This document shows positions 22,645 to 32,848 of a stretch of DNA of 64,000 nt, one piece after another. The translations under genes and the position numbers were made by a program. The stretch covers positions 2,728,001 through 2,792,000 of the forward strand of contig JAQFVV010012535.1 in the NCBI GenBank assembly GCA_028023455.1, written 5' to 3'. The notes under the pieces are model-generated. The model ran no database searches and was not told the DNA's origin. It saw nothing but the letters and a program-made list of their open reading frames with translations. This DNA is from Epiperipatus broadwayi (lineage: Eukaryota; Onychophora; Udeonychophora; Euonychophora; Peripatidae). Numbering within the stretch: position 1 is the first letter of the stretch; each line of letters begins with the position of its first letter.

Positions 22645-22752
22645 TTTTTTCTCATATGTCATAGCATCGGCCGGGAGGCGAACCCACAACCGTCTGCAAC
22701 TAACTACTTGCTTGCAAGGCGGCTGCGATCACCTCTCGGCTAACAACGCTGG
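22645..22752 (-). mobile_element. tRNA-derived SINE
   Basis: The minus strand reads AGCGTTGTTAGCCGAGAGGT (box A TAGCCGAGAGG), GCCTTGCAAGCAAGTAG, GACGGTTGTGGGTTCGCCTC (box B GGTTCGCCTCC), CCGGCCGATGCTATGACA and a poly-A-like tail. The TGGCCGAGNGG/GGTTCG boxes and extended variable arm recall tRNA-Leu or tRNA-Ser. It is an intact-looking copy of the window's main SINE family. Confidence 0.85.
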
Positions 22753-23784
22753 ACAATTTGTCTCATAATGATATAAAATTCCAAATTTGTTTGTGTTGCA
22801 TATCTATAAATAAGAACTGGACTCATAATCACAACTACACCGTAATATTTTTTGTTGTTGAGATCAATTCTTTATTAATAAGTAAATATAGGCACATATG
22901 TTTTTGTAGACGTAATCTGTATATAGCAAATCTGACTTTCGAAAAATAATTGTTTTATATTGTTTATTTATTTAATAAATAATTAAACATATACATACAT
23001 ACATGTTTTTTTTTTTTTGTAGATATAATCAGTGAGCATCTCAATAATATTTTTTTCTAAAAATAATTGCTTTATACATAATCATTTATTTAAAACATTG
23101 GTTTTTGTTATTATTTTAACAATTTATTATTTGTATTTTGTGCAGTATTTTCCCCCCTCATTATTCGGATGTACAACTAACAGATGTTATTCGCATTATT
23201 TTTTCAATATTTTCAAGTATAAATACATATGTTAATAATTCATTAAAACAGAAAAAATAAACAATAACAATAATAACGGCAGAAAAAAAGAGCGGTTTGT
23301 AAAGCTAATATTAAATAAAGGTCTTGCAATAAGAATAAAAACGTTTTTTAATTAAATATATTCATCACAATTAATTGGAAGCATATAATAATGTTTTATT
23401 AATTAAAACGAGCGCTGAATAATTTCTTTATTAGGTTAAATCAATAAATAAAAATAATAGAATAGATTGTTTTTCGGAGCTACATAAGTTTAAGTACCTA
23501 ACATGACAGAATTGCGCTGTCATCCATGGGCTCCGAACACTAGAGTCTGATATTCTATCCTGGACTTATGACAGTTTAATTCATAATAAAGCAAACAATA
23601 GAAAATAAATAGGAATAGAATGTTATCAACACGCACTTTTCAATAGTTTTCCATAACATAAATAGAGAAAAAAAACTTGTTAACTAATGAATGATATGGT
23701 CTTCAATGTTTTTTTCTTCTTTCGTCCTCTAGACAAGAATATCTAAATATCAATTTAACAATTAATAACTAATTCGATTGCCCT
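22753..23784. other. Gene-free AT-rich stretch
   Basis: Low-complexity A/T runs only. Short open frames here are compositional. Confidence 0.5.
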
Positions 23785-23862
23785 AGGTCGCTTAGTGCAG
23801 TGGTTACGTTCTAGAAGTTCGGTACTCCAGCTTATGAACTCGCCAGCACTAGAACCATACGA
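23785..23862 (+). repeat. Possible tRNA-Val-like SINE head
   Basis: TTAGTGCAGTGGTTACGTTC resembles the 5' half of a tRNA-Val. A related segment lies inverted at 24068-24160 (TAGTGCAGTGGTGGAGC on the minus strand, GGTCGTTTGGGTGCCGG on the plus). Box B is not convincing. Confidence 0.35.
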
Positions 23863-24437
23863 TTATTTCATTTTGCTAACTAGATTGATTATGGGCTTAC
23901 TATCGATGCATTACTGTTATTGAATGAAGTCTACCAAAAATTAATGATTAGTTTTTTGTACAGACATTAAAAAAAAAAATCATTATACTATGTATTTTTT
24001 CATATTTACTTTTTTTTTTTTTTACAAAAACTTAAATAAATAATCAAATGGCTTTATACTCGTGAGTACATAGGTCGTTTGGGTGCCGGAAGTTGCCAAC
24101 ATTGAAATTAATGCGTGGACTTTACTTCCGGAATTTGCCGCTCCACCACTGCACTAATTAAAGCTCTATTGGCTTATTGCAGAGGAAAATGAAAGATTCA
24201 AGAGTTAAAAGTTTTTGGAACAAATTTAATTACATCATTTCCATGCTAGTGCTCAGCAATCACATGACGTACAAGTGAAGATTTCTTTGTTTATTTTTTT
24301 TTATTTTAACAGAACAATTAAAATTATTTCTAGCTTAGTTTTAAAATTGAGTTTAAGAATATAATAATATCCTTAAATCATTTCAATAATTAATGTAATA
24401 TTGAAGAGTTTTATTTATTTATGCTTTTAAAATTGTG
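23863..24437. other. Mostly featureless, one tRNA-like inverted segment
   Basis: Only the 24068-24160 segment, with the inverted CCGGAAGT/ACTTCCGG pair, stands out. Confidence 0.4.
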
Positions 24438-24551
24438 AAACCGCCTGGTAGCCGAGAGGTCAGCTGCCTTGCAAGCAAGCAGTTGCCTACAGACAGTTGT
24501 TGCGGGTTCACGTCCCGCTGATGTTTTGATATATGGAAAAAAAAAAAAAAA
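24438..24551 (+). mobile_element. tRNA-derived SINE
   Basis: CCGCCTGGTAGCCGAGAGGT (box A), CAGCTGCCTTGCAAGCAAGC, TTGCGGGTTCACGTCCC (box B), GCTGATGTTTTGATATATGG and a poly-A tail of 15. Possible short target duplication TGAAACC on both sides. Confidence 0.82.
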
Positions 24552-25190
24552 TGAAACCAATCAATTAACAAACAAAATATTACAATAGTTAGATGACTAT
24601 TCAAAATTTATTTACTTTATTAGACTTATATCAACTTATTAAATAAAATATTATATTTTGATAATAAAATTTTAAAAGAACAAAGAAACATATATTTTGA
24701 TAATTGAATTTTGAAAAGAAAAATAACATAATGGCAAATTTACTTTATCTAATGACCACGTTTAATTGCCAAATATCTGTATCTTCCATTAATGCAATGT
24801 AGCAAGCCCTGTATCCATGCCATTTAAGTGCAAATATCAAAAATCATATATAGTAGTTCTTTTTATGTAATACACATTTTAAACAGACACACACTGATAT
24901 AATAGTGTATAAAATATTTTAAATAAGCATATACATATCTATGGTACAATTTAATTTAAAAGTTAAGCACATTAACACTTAACATAGTTTAGCAATTTTT
25001 GATAGCAGATCTAGTGGCTATTTGAATAAAATTTCAAACTTCTTATTTTAATAACTTGCCTTTATTCCTTATTATATTTCAAATTTTTTAAATTATTTTA
25101 TAGATATATACATTTATAAATGAAAATCACTTTTAAAAATAATATTTCAACTTTGCAAAAATAGAAAAAAGTAACAAACTGAAATGTATA
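24552..25190. other. Gene-free AT-rich stretch
   Basis: Nothing recognised. Confidence 0.5.
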
Positions 25191-25701
25191 ATCTAAACCA
25201 GCGGTTTTCAACCACCGGTCCGCGGCCTGGTACCGGGCCGTAGAAGTTTTTTGCTGGTACACGACAGACTGGAAAGAAAGTTTTAATAACAAAATAATAA
25301 GACTTTAAACTTTTAATTAATATAAACAATTTTTATTTATTTTTTTCATCGCACTTTTACCTGATTAAAAAAAAAGAAACAGAACAAAATCTAATCAGTC
25401 ATACATAAATTAATTTGTTTTTCTAGTTATCACAGATGTTTATGGGGGGGGGGATAGAATTAAATTTTTTATTACTTTTCTAAAAAAATTCAAAATTAAA
25501 AAAAAAAAAGTTTTTTATTATACAAACTCCATATATATATAACTTCATCTAAGGCTAAGCTGTTTACATCTTTAAGAAAATTTATCTATAGACTTCTGCT
25601 GGTCCATGAAACCTTATCCTTATTTTTGCCGGTCCGTGAAACCTTATCCTTATTTTTACCGGTCCGCAGATGTGAAAAGGTTGAAGACCACTGATCTAAA
25701 C
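25191..25701. mobile_element. hAT-type non-autonomous DNA transposon (MITE) with 8-bp target duplication
   Basis: The element is 25199-25693 (495 bp). The ends CAGCGGTTTTCAACC and GGTTGAAGACCACTG form 15-base imperfect terminal inverted repeats of the hAT type (CAG-G-T-TCAACC). The same 8 bases, ATCTAAAC, flank it at 25191-25198 and 25694-25701, as expected for hAT integration. Near the ends are GGTCCGCGGCCTGGTACCGG and repeated CCGGTCCGTGAAACC blocks. The centre is AT-rich without a transposase, so movement would need an enzyme in trans. The perfect duplication suggests fairly recent insertion. Confidence 0.93.
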
Positions 25702-26599
25702 CATAACTTTTTATTATTGTTTGATTGCGGCTAAAAATATTTTATGAATGAAATAAAATTTATTTTAAAATCTGAATAAGTTATTGTTAAGATATCATAC
25801 AATAATAAAATTATGCTTTAAAATTTAAAGCATCATGTATTAAAAATATTAAAAAATCACAAAAAATAACATCATAGTGATTATAAAGATGTTCCTTTTT
25901 CAACCAATCACAACTTCTACTTAACATTATTTTTTCCTTTTGACTTGTCTTTTTTTAAAAACAAATATGTTAGAATAAAATATGAATCTAAATATTATAT
26001 TCTAATCAAAAAACAAATATTTCACAAATATTTTTCAAAAATAATTACTTGTAAATAAATAAATAAACATAGTATAGAAAATGCACATTTTAATTTCCCA
26101 AACGTAAACAAAAGAATGAAAAACTTCTTACAAACACTATTGGGTTTGAAATCAAAGAAATTACCAATTAGTAGCATTAGTAGTTCATTTATATTAGATT
26201 CTCACATGATACTGACATCTTCAGATAATTTTATATTATTAAATCAGTATATATTTAACTTTCAGTTTTTACTTTCAAATAAATGCAAAATTGGCAAACG
26301 AATGTGAAAGATATCACAAGAATATAAATTTAAGCCAAAATTACAGAATCATGCAGTTTTGAAAAAAGATGTGAGATTAATATATTGATGATAAAAGGAT
26401 CAGAAGACTGAATTATATTCAAACCAGATGAGTGCTCAAGTAAATAAGTTTTCTCAATGAAAATATATTGATAAGTTTTATCAGTCTTCATTAATTATTA
26501 ATAAATTTCCATCAAGTGATTTGTGGTCAAAGTTATGAGGACAGTAAGTTTGTTACTTATCAATTAAACTGTAATAATTCCCCATCTATATATACTGAA
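25702..26599. other. Gene-free AT-rich stretch
   Basis: Nothing recognised; a 63-residue frame at 26116-26307 has no family resemblance. Confidence 0.5.
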
Positions 26600-26810
26600 C
26601 AATGATAAAGATATGTGTAAGAGAATGTGATCTGGTCCAATTGATGAATGTTGGTTCAGCACAAAATGTGCATCTTGGGGAACACACATCTTTTGTACAT
26701 ATCTTGGGTCATATGTTTATGATTACATTCCTCAACAAGGTGTTAAAAGCAGATAGACACCTTCCTCTACCTTATGTGGGAGTGGCATAATGAAAATTAC
26801 ACTACAGATA
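26600..26810 (+). mobile_element. Degenerate family A-type retrozyme fragment
   Basis: ATGATAAAGATATGTGTAAGAGA precedes a hammerhead relic, in the same order as GATATATATGAGAGA before the ribozyme at 30610. Downstream, ACAAGGTGTTAAAAGCAGA and ATGTGGGAGTGGCATAATG recur in weaker form at about 52690-52745, so it belongs to a dispersed family. Confidence 0.5.
26628..26684 (+). ncRNA. Degenerate hammerhead ribozyme, family A
   Basis: TGATCTGGTCCAA, core TTGATGA (C3 changed to T), ATGTTG-gtt-CAGCAC, AAAA (G12 lost), TGTGCATC, TTGGGG. Stem I CCAA/TTGG and stem II are kept. Two essential core bases are changed, so cleavage is not expected. Confidence 0.7.
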
Positions 26811-27807
26811 TATTAATTCAGTCAATTATTCTCTCAATCAAAAAATTAAACTGTTATTTTTTATTTTTATAATGAAACCCAATAATGAAAAGGAAACAAT
26901 ACCAATTTAATATTTTAAAATTAATATCAATTTTTAAAATAATAAAACTCTTATTTGTAGCAAATAGCTTGCAGTTATTATTTTGATTAAATAATTTTTT
27001 AAAATCTATATATATATTTAATAGTTTTTGGCATTATATATTAACTACTTAATGTTACTTTTTTGTCAGAATATTTCTTCTGCTCATAAATTATAGTCAT
27101 AATTTAATACTTTTTAAATCTTCAGTAAATACTAATCATCTGTGGATATAACTTTAACAATTTCCAAAGCACCAATGATATTGGCATGATTTTTTTTTTC
27201 TTTTTATTATTACACTAAATGTAATAAAATTTCACTAAATAATGACAATAATATTTACAACATGTTTATGTTCATACACTATCATATACATAAAAAAATT
27301 ATTAATTATAAGTTGTCAAATGGAATGTATAAGCCATTTGGTAATATTTTTTAAAGGTAGCAGTAAATTAGAATTCATTTTCTTAATATTGTATAATTTT
27401 AATAGGTAACACACTTTCCTTAAAATATTTTTGAGAAAATAAATAAATAGTTGAAGCCCTTGAAAATGGATAATTAAGACAAACATGGGTAGCAAACTTC
27501 TGTCATATATCTTCTACAAAAGTACTTTATATTTTAATGCATTATGTAATTTGAGTAAGCACAAAATCATTAAATTCAAATACAAAAATATGAGAATGAG
27601 ATCATCACTAAATAAAGATAGAATTTTACCATCAGGAACATTAGTACTTATTATTATTGTAAGATTCATTCAGTAAATATAAAATAAGCATATAACATAC
27701 ACCACCAATATGTCACAATATTTAAATATAATCAAGTGGATGAAACTATGATATTTAACACCAGTATTCTGTACCAGCAACATATTTAAAGAAATGTCTG
27801 CCTTCAA

Positions 27808-27811
<4 letters not shown>
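26811..27811. other. Gene-free AT-rich stretch
   Basis: Nothing recognised. Confidence 0.5.

Positions 27812-27845
<34 letters not shown>
27812..27845. repeat. (TA)n microsatellite
   Basis: About 17 TA units at the left edge of the family B dimer. A shorter (TA)n tract lies at its right edge (about 28662-28674), so the element probably sits in a TA-rich target. Confidence 0.95.
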
Positions 27846-27847
<2 letters not shown>

Positions 27848-28074
27848 CTCTTATTTTGACTATTTATAGTCTGCCAAAAGTCTTATGCAATTTTATATTG
27901 CTATGACTACTAATATATGGTATGGCTGAAGATCTATCAGCCCCATATAGCTATTTGAGTTGGATAGCTGGGTTTGAAAACATGTAGATGTCTGAAAATT
28001 TCAGATTTTCCACTCAATAGATAACTTTTAGCTAAGTGCTTAGCTGTGGGTTGGTATTTTTAGATCTAGTGTCT

Positions 28075-28145
28075 GAACCTATCCTGACATCTCTCTGAGG
28101 AGTGCCAAAGCATGAAACCATGGTCAGGGGTTTGGGGAGGGGTTC
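28075..28145 (+). ncRNA. Type I hammerhead ribozyme, family B (copy B2)
   Basis: Distal stem I pairs GAACCTATCC (28075-28084) with GGAGGGGTTC (28136-28145), 9 of 10 positions. Proximal stem I pairs CTCT (28091-28094) with AGGG (28126-28129). The core CTGAGGA is at 28095-28101. Stem II is GTGC-caaa-GCAT (one G-U), followed by GAAA (28114-28117), palindrome CCATGG and TC, with predicted cleavage after C28125. All conserved core bases are present. The short self-complementary stem III suggests that it works best as a dimer, as for other animal hammerheads. Confidence 0.85.
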
Positions 28146-28508
28146 CTGACAGAGATATTTTAAGTGCTGGCTCTGGCTAAGCATTTATCATAAAGCTTGT
28201 AGAGGAATTGGCAATCCTCACTATTTATAACTTACAAGCTTAAGAGATAGGGTCATGTGATCTATGAATTGATCTATGACTCTTATTTTGACTATTTATA
28301 GTCTCTGCCAAAAGTCTTATGCAATTTTATATTGCTATGAATACTAATATATGGTATGGCTGAAGATCTATCAGCCCCATATAGCTATTTGAGTTGGATA
28401 GCTGGGTTTGAAGACATGTAGATGTCTGAAAATTTCAGATTTTCCACTCAATAGATAACTTTTAGCTAAGTGCTTAGCTTTGGGTTGGTATTTTTAGATC
28501 TAGTGTCT

Positions 28509-28579
28509 GAACCTACCCTGACACCTCTCTGAGGAGTGCCAAAGCACGAAACCATGGTCAAGGATTTGGGGAGGGGTTT
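28509..28579 (+). ncRNA. Type I hammerhead ribozyme, family B (copy B3)
   Basis: The core CTGAGGA is at 28529-28535, stem II is GTGC-caaa-GCAC (perfect), GAAA is at 28548-28551, then CCATGG and TC, with predicted cleavage after C28559. Distal stem I is GAACCTACCC with GGAGGGGTTT. Proximal stem I (CTCT/AAGG) has a C-A mismatch, so folding should be weaker than in the upstream unit, although stem II is better. Confidence 0.82.
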
Positions 28580-28660
28580 CTGACAGAGATATTTTAAGTG
28601 CTGGCTCTGGCTAAGCATTTATCATAAAGCTTGTAGAGGAATTGGAAATCCTCACTGTTT

Positions 28661-29865
28661 ATATATATATATAAACAAACCCATAAAACATTCTTATCCA
28701 ATTAAGCATTAAGTAGCAACAAACTAATCATTGTATGCCAGGTCCTCCATTGCAATGTATGAACTGTCAATAAATATATAAATGAAAGACATAACTACCA
28801 TTATTCAATATAAAGCAATAATGTACATCTGCGAGTATGCATGTCACTATTGCAGTACGAATAAACAGGGATTTCACATCTGCATTCTTTATATATTCAT
28901 AATAGAACAATAAACAAATAATAAAACTTCAAAGTTGAAATAATTTAATATCATCACATCTGTTAAACATATTAATTTTATATAATACCTTATATATAAG
29001 CACATCCTAAATTTAACATCTCCATAAATAAACAATAAATAAATCCATGAAATCAAATTGATAGAAATGCATTATTATTTATAATAAGTTTTTGATAAGT
29101 TATTTAAGGAAGAGTTTAACATTTATCCATCCCTCACATATAAGATAAAATTCAGAAATTTTTTAAATTTCAGTCATTTATCTCAGTTAATATTGCTTAC
29201 ATTCAACTACACAGCTTCAAATGTAAAATAATAATTACCATAAATGTGTTTACTTATAAAGCATTTCTAAATATGATATTTTTTATATCCAAAAGTTCTT
29301 AAGTTTTAAACAGTCTATATTAAAGGTTGTATAGATCAAATTACCAGGAATTTAGACACAATAGAGACGTCCTTAATATAAAGTTTAATCTGTAGTTATC
29401 AATAAAAATATTCCTGGATTATTTATATTAGAGCTCTAATGCTTATCCTGATCATTTATTATGAATCCTTTAATCCTGATTGAAATATTTAAACTACATT
29501 TAAAGTATCTACTGCTGCCGATCACTTTGAAAGTCCCATCACTTAAGTTATTGCAAAGTTGGAAAATTAATGATATTTTGTTTTTCATTTATCCTGGAAA
29601 CATTAATATAAGATTCGTTCGCAGATCTAAATAGCGTTATTGTTTAATTTAGGTCACTATTGCAGTAAATTCCAGCTCAGATATTTTACTTGTAGCCATT
29701 TTTTTTCTAGCTAAAAACTGCTAACAATCTTCTTATCCCTTGCAAATGTCAGATTATTTGATCTTCAGATGTGTTTTTTTTTTTTAATTATCTATTTTGA
29801 AAATACTAACAATGTGTGTAACAAATTCAACTTTTATTAAATGCTTTATAAATTTAAAACATTAG
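28661..29865. other. Gene-free AT-rich stretch
   Basis: Nothing recognised in 1.2 kb. Confidence 0.5.
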
Positions 29866-29957
29866 TCAATATTATTATCTTTATAGATGTAATAAAAACA
29901 TCCACACTTCCCCATTTTTTTCAAATTCATATAAATAAAGATATAATAAAAGACAAA

Positions 29958-30012
29958 TGACCCCCAAGATGCATTTCGTGCTGAACCAGCACTCATCAGT
30001 TGGCCCAGGTCA
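29958..30012 (-). ncRNA. Type I hammerhead ribozyme, family A (complete)
   Basis: On the minus strand: TGACC, internal loop TGGG, CCAA, core CTGATGA (29999-29993), stem II GTGCTG-gtt-CAGCAC, GAAA (29977-29974), TGCA, TC, predicted cleavage between 29968 and 29967, then TTGG, G, GGTCA. CCAA/TTGG and TGACC/GGTCA give a perfect two-part stem I. Every conserved hammerhead core base is present. The ATGCAT palindrome would make stem III mostly by dimer pairing. It is the best-formed ribozyme in the window. Confidence 0.92.
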
Positions 30013-30354
30013 CCATATCTCATATATATCTTTATTATATGCAGAGTTGTTACATTTTCATTTACCATTATCAAACTCCCTCCATTCACAACTTTGACGC
30101 CATCCATTTCAGATAAATACATTAATGATTATTACTAATTATTTTCGAAACTAGAGATTATCTCTAGCACAGATATAAACTTTAAACCTCAGTTAAAGAT
30201 TAATATATCTGATTTTTTAAATTTACACACACGGAATTATTCACCTTTCTCTGTTTCGTATGTAATAAATATCTTTATAGATATAATAAACACCTCCCCA
30301 CTTCCCCATTCTTATCAAATTCATATAAATAAAGATATAATAAAAGACAAATGA

Positions 30355-30375
30355 TCCCCCAAGATGCATTTCGTG
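30355..30375 (-). ncRNA. 3' half of a family A hammerhead
   Basis: The minus strand reads CAC, GAAA (30372-30369), TGCATC, TTGGGGGATC, then the normal unit tail. The 5' half is missing because the sequence inverts exactly inside stem II. The breakpoint shares GTGTGTG with the start of the plus-strand unit, a likely template-switch site. Confidence 0.85.
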
Positions 30376-30609
30376 TGTGTAAATTAAAAAAATCAGATAT
30401 ATTAATCTTTAACCAAGGTTTAAAGTTTATATCTGTGCTAGAGATAATCTCTAGTTTCGAAAATGATTAGTAATAATCATTAGTGTATTTATCTGAAATG
30501 GATGGCGTCAAAGTTGTGAGTGGAGGGAGTTTGACAGTGGTAAATAAAAATGTAACAATTTACTCTAAATAAATACTTTGCATATAATAAAGATATATAT
30601 GAGAGATAG

Positions 30610-30663
30610 TGACCTGGGCCAACTGATGAGTGCTGGTTTAGCACGAAATGCATCTTGGGATCA
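30610..30663 (+). ncRNA. Type I hammerhead ribozyme, family A (complete, weakened stem I)
   Basis: TGACC, TGGG, CCAA, core CTGATGA (30623-30629), GTGCTG-gtt-TAGCAC, GAAA (30645-30648), TGCA, TC, predicted cleavage after C30654, TTGG, GATCA. The core is intact. Relative to the minus-strand copy, stem II has one G-U pair and distal stem I one C-A mismatch. Confidence 0.9.
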
Positions 30664-30976
30664 TTTGTCTTTTATTATATCTTTATTTATATGAATTTGA
30701 AAAGAATGGGGAAGTGTGGAGGTGTTTATTATATCTATAAAGATATTTATTACATACTGGACAGAGAAAGGTGAATAACTCCGTGTGTGTAAATTTAAAA
30801 AATCAGATATATTAATCTTTAACTGAGGTTTAAAGTTTATATCTGTGCTAGAGATAATCTCTAGTTTCGAAAATGATTAGTAATAATCATTAGTGTATTT
30901 ATCTAAAATGGATGGCGTCAAAGTTGTGAGTGGAGGGAGTTTGACAATGGTAAATGAAAATGTATCAATATTATTA

Positions 30977-31101
30977 CCTTTCCAATAATTTAAATTATAC
31001 TAACCAATATTAAAAATTAGCTAACATAATATTTTAAATATTTATTAAAATGTACTTTTTTATAGTCTATAAATAATAACTATTATACACATACATGCAT
31101 G

Positions 31102-31134
<33 letters not shown>

Positions 31135-31587
31135 GAATAGCACATAACACATGCATATCTATTAGTGTTATGAGTTAATTACTTTCTATATATATGTAAT
31201 GATTCTACTCCTTCCTTGCTTTGCTTAATTTGTCTTAAAAAAGCAAATACCTATTCGGCATTACACCCCCTATTCGTATTTGCTGTTACATAACAAATGA
31301 CAATAATCATGTGGCATAATCATATCATTTCAGTATATATTAAATTACTTTCTATATTGGGATTATTATTAATTTTTTTGTGTATGTATAGTATCTTTTC
31401 ATTTTTGTAATAATTAATTTCAAGCTTTGTTGCTGATATTGAAATATATGATAGTTATAAACTATATAATGTATGCATTTTAAATACACACGTACATATA
31501 TATAAGTATAAAATATAGTTCGGTTTGTATATTTACTGCATATATGTGTATAGATATTTAAAAGTAGAAAACATTAATACTGTAGGC
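30977..31587. other. Gene-free AT-rich stretch
   Basis: It contains a (CA)n(TA)n microsatellite at about 31098-31133 and nothing else recognised. Confidence 0.5.
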
Positions 31588-31924
31588 AATATATAATATA
31601 AAAATAATAATTATGATAAGGCAAAATAAACAAAATAAATTTATTAAGCTGCTAAGCCAGGTTTTCGATATCGTGTATCTTTGTCACAGCACGATTATTA
31701 AGAGAGAGTTAGCAAAATATATCAGTGTTTCACCAGCATATAAAAGTAATTGCACAGGGCATAAGTTTTAATGAATTTGGATATTTACGTATGTGATAAT
31801 TGTAAGCGCAAAACTCCGCCTATGTTGTCAGATTGAATGGCCAGTGTTTCTTAAGAAAAATGCTATTGGCTCTAATGTTTATCACATTGACAGAGTTGAT
31901 TATTTGCCAGGATTTCTTAATTTT

Positions 31925-32165
31925 CTATTTGTTGTGATTGTTTTCCAGGCAAACGACTTTTGCCACAGCAGATTTAAAAAAGTGGTCAGCAATCATTTCA
32001 TGATCTTCAAATACTGAGTTATACAGTGTTAGATTTGGCTCTATTATATAGGTAGACATGATGATATAGTCTAGATTTGAAATTAGCATGCATTTTACTG
32101 TAATATATACCATTGCAAGATTAGCAGTCTAAAACATACACTAGCTGTGCCTTGTCATCATTACT
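31925..32165 (-). pseudogene. PLE GIY-YIG endonuclease fragment (minus copy)
   Basis: The minus strand from about 32165 reads DDKAQLVYVLDC, a stop, SCNGIYYSKMHANFKSRLYHHVYLYNRAKSNT, then shifts frame into NLTLYNSVFEDHEMIADHFFKSAVAK. This aligns with the better copy at 32280-32535. The Y-Y-S in place of YIG, a stop and a frameshift show that it is dead. Confidence 0.75.
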
Positions 32166-32535
32166 GACCTTATCTTTAGAATTTTTAATGAATATTCTCT
32201 CTAAAGACTTTAATGACAGCTTTATATTTTTCTATCCCTCATCAAACTCATTTTACAGCTTTAAATATATGGCCAGTAATGATGATAAGGCATATCCAGT
32301 GTATGCCTTAGACTGTCAATCTTGTAATAGTAGATATTATAGTGAAACACATGCTAATTTAAAATCTAGAATATCTCAGCCTATCTACCTGTATAATAGA
32401 GCCAAATCTAACACTTTGTATAGCTCAGTATTGACTGATCATGAAAAAATTACTGGACATGTCTTTAAACCTGTTGTCATCACAAGAAATGGAAAGTTAA
32501 GGCAGCTTGGCACATATTCAACTCTGCCTATGTGA
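32152..32535 (+). pseudogene. PLE GIY-YIG endonuclease domain (plus copy)
   Basis: The frame is open for 127 residues. From residue 43: DDKAYPVYALDCQSCNSRYYSETHANLKSRISQPIYLYNRAKSNTLYSSVLTDHEKITGHVFK. This fits the PLE endonuclease pattern VYxLxCxxCxxxYIGETxxxLxxRxxxH with the later H-xxTGHxF block. YIG has become YYS and the conserved His is Pro (SRISQP), so activity is not expected. The first 40 residues have no PLE counterpart that I recognise and may be untranslated. There is no reverse transcriptase, so the copy is 5'-truncated. Confidence 0.78.
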
Positions 32536-32848
32536 TAAATGTTAGAGCTAATAGTGGTCCCCTTAACAACCCAAACATTTATTATTCAATCTAACAGCAT
32601 AGTCTTTGTGCTTACAATTATTATCTATGCAAATATGAAAATTGATTAAAATTTACACCCAGTGTAATTATCTTTATATGCTGGAAAAAAAAAACATTGA
32701 TATACTTTGCTAATCTCTCTCTCAGTTGTATTTTGATCAAGATATTCCATATCAAAAGCCTGGTTTAGCAGATTAATAAATTTATTTTATGCTTATTTTG
32801 CCTTACCATAATTATTATTTACTTATTTATATATTATGTATAAATATT

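Larger units (their letters stand above)
27846..28660 (+). mobile_element. Retrozyme family B, tandem dimer
   Basis: Two head-to-tail units about 95% alike by eye have ribozyme cores 434 bases apart (28095 and 28529). Each runs from TATGACTCTTATTTTGACTA through AATATATGGTATGGCTGAAG, the hairpin TCTGAAAATTTCAGA and the hammerhead to CTGGCTAAGCATTTATCATA and CTTGTAGAGGAATTGG. The link region is CTTACAAGCTTAAGAGATAGGGTCATGTGATC. There is no coding capacity. Tandem units with one hammerhead each would let a transcript cut itself into unit-length RNA, the retrozyme scheme. Confidence 0.82.
29866..30976. mobile_element. Retrozyme family A, inverted multi-unit insertion with 12-bp target duplication
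   Basis: The block 29878-30964 is flanked on both sides by TCAATATTATTA (29866-29877 and 30965-30976). Inside, the minus strand from 30375 leftward carries a half ribozyme, a tail and then one nearly full unit with a complete hammerhead. The plus strand from about 30373 rightward carries one full 410-bp unit with a hammerhead and the first 180 bases of another. Unit starts are at GTGTGTGTAAATT (30373 and 30783). Unit order is GTGTGTGTAAATT, CTAGAGATAATCTCTAG palindrome, GGATGGCGTCAAAGTTGTGA, hammerhead, TCATTTGTCTTTTATTATATC, GAATGGGGAAGTG. No protein is encoded. The duplication indicates one integration event of an already rearranged or template-switched copy. Confidence 0.87.
31588..32848. 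mobile_element. Second Penelope-like family, inverted pair with tails outward
   Basis: Left arm (minus copy, about 31588-32175) and right arm (plus copy, about 32265-32848) share AATAATTATG.TAAGGCAAAATA, AATAAATTTATTAA, GCTAAGCCAGG and AATAATTACAC.GGG-type blocks in opposite orientation, plus the endonuclease coding end. The left arm minus strand carries CTGTGACAAAGATA..ATATCGAAAACC, the same hairpin class as the PLE at 17303-17342. The two arms differ by frameshifts and stops. The family is distinct from the 17217 element at protein level, so at least two PLE families have been active. Confidence 0.8.

Noticed and set aside
29862-30122. 86-residue minus-strand frame in the retrozyme
   Set aside because: It runs through the hammerhead and non-coding unit; sister units do not keep the frame.
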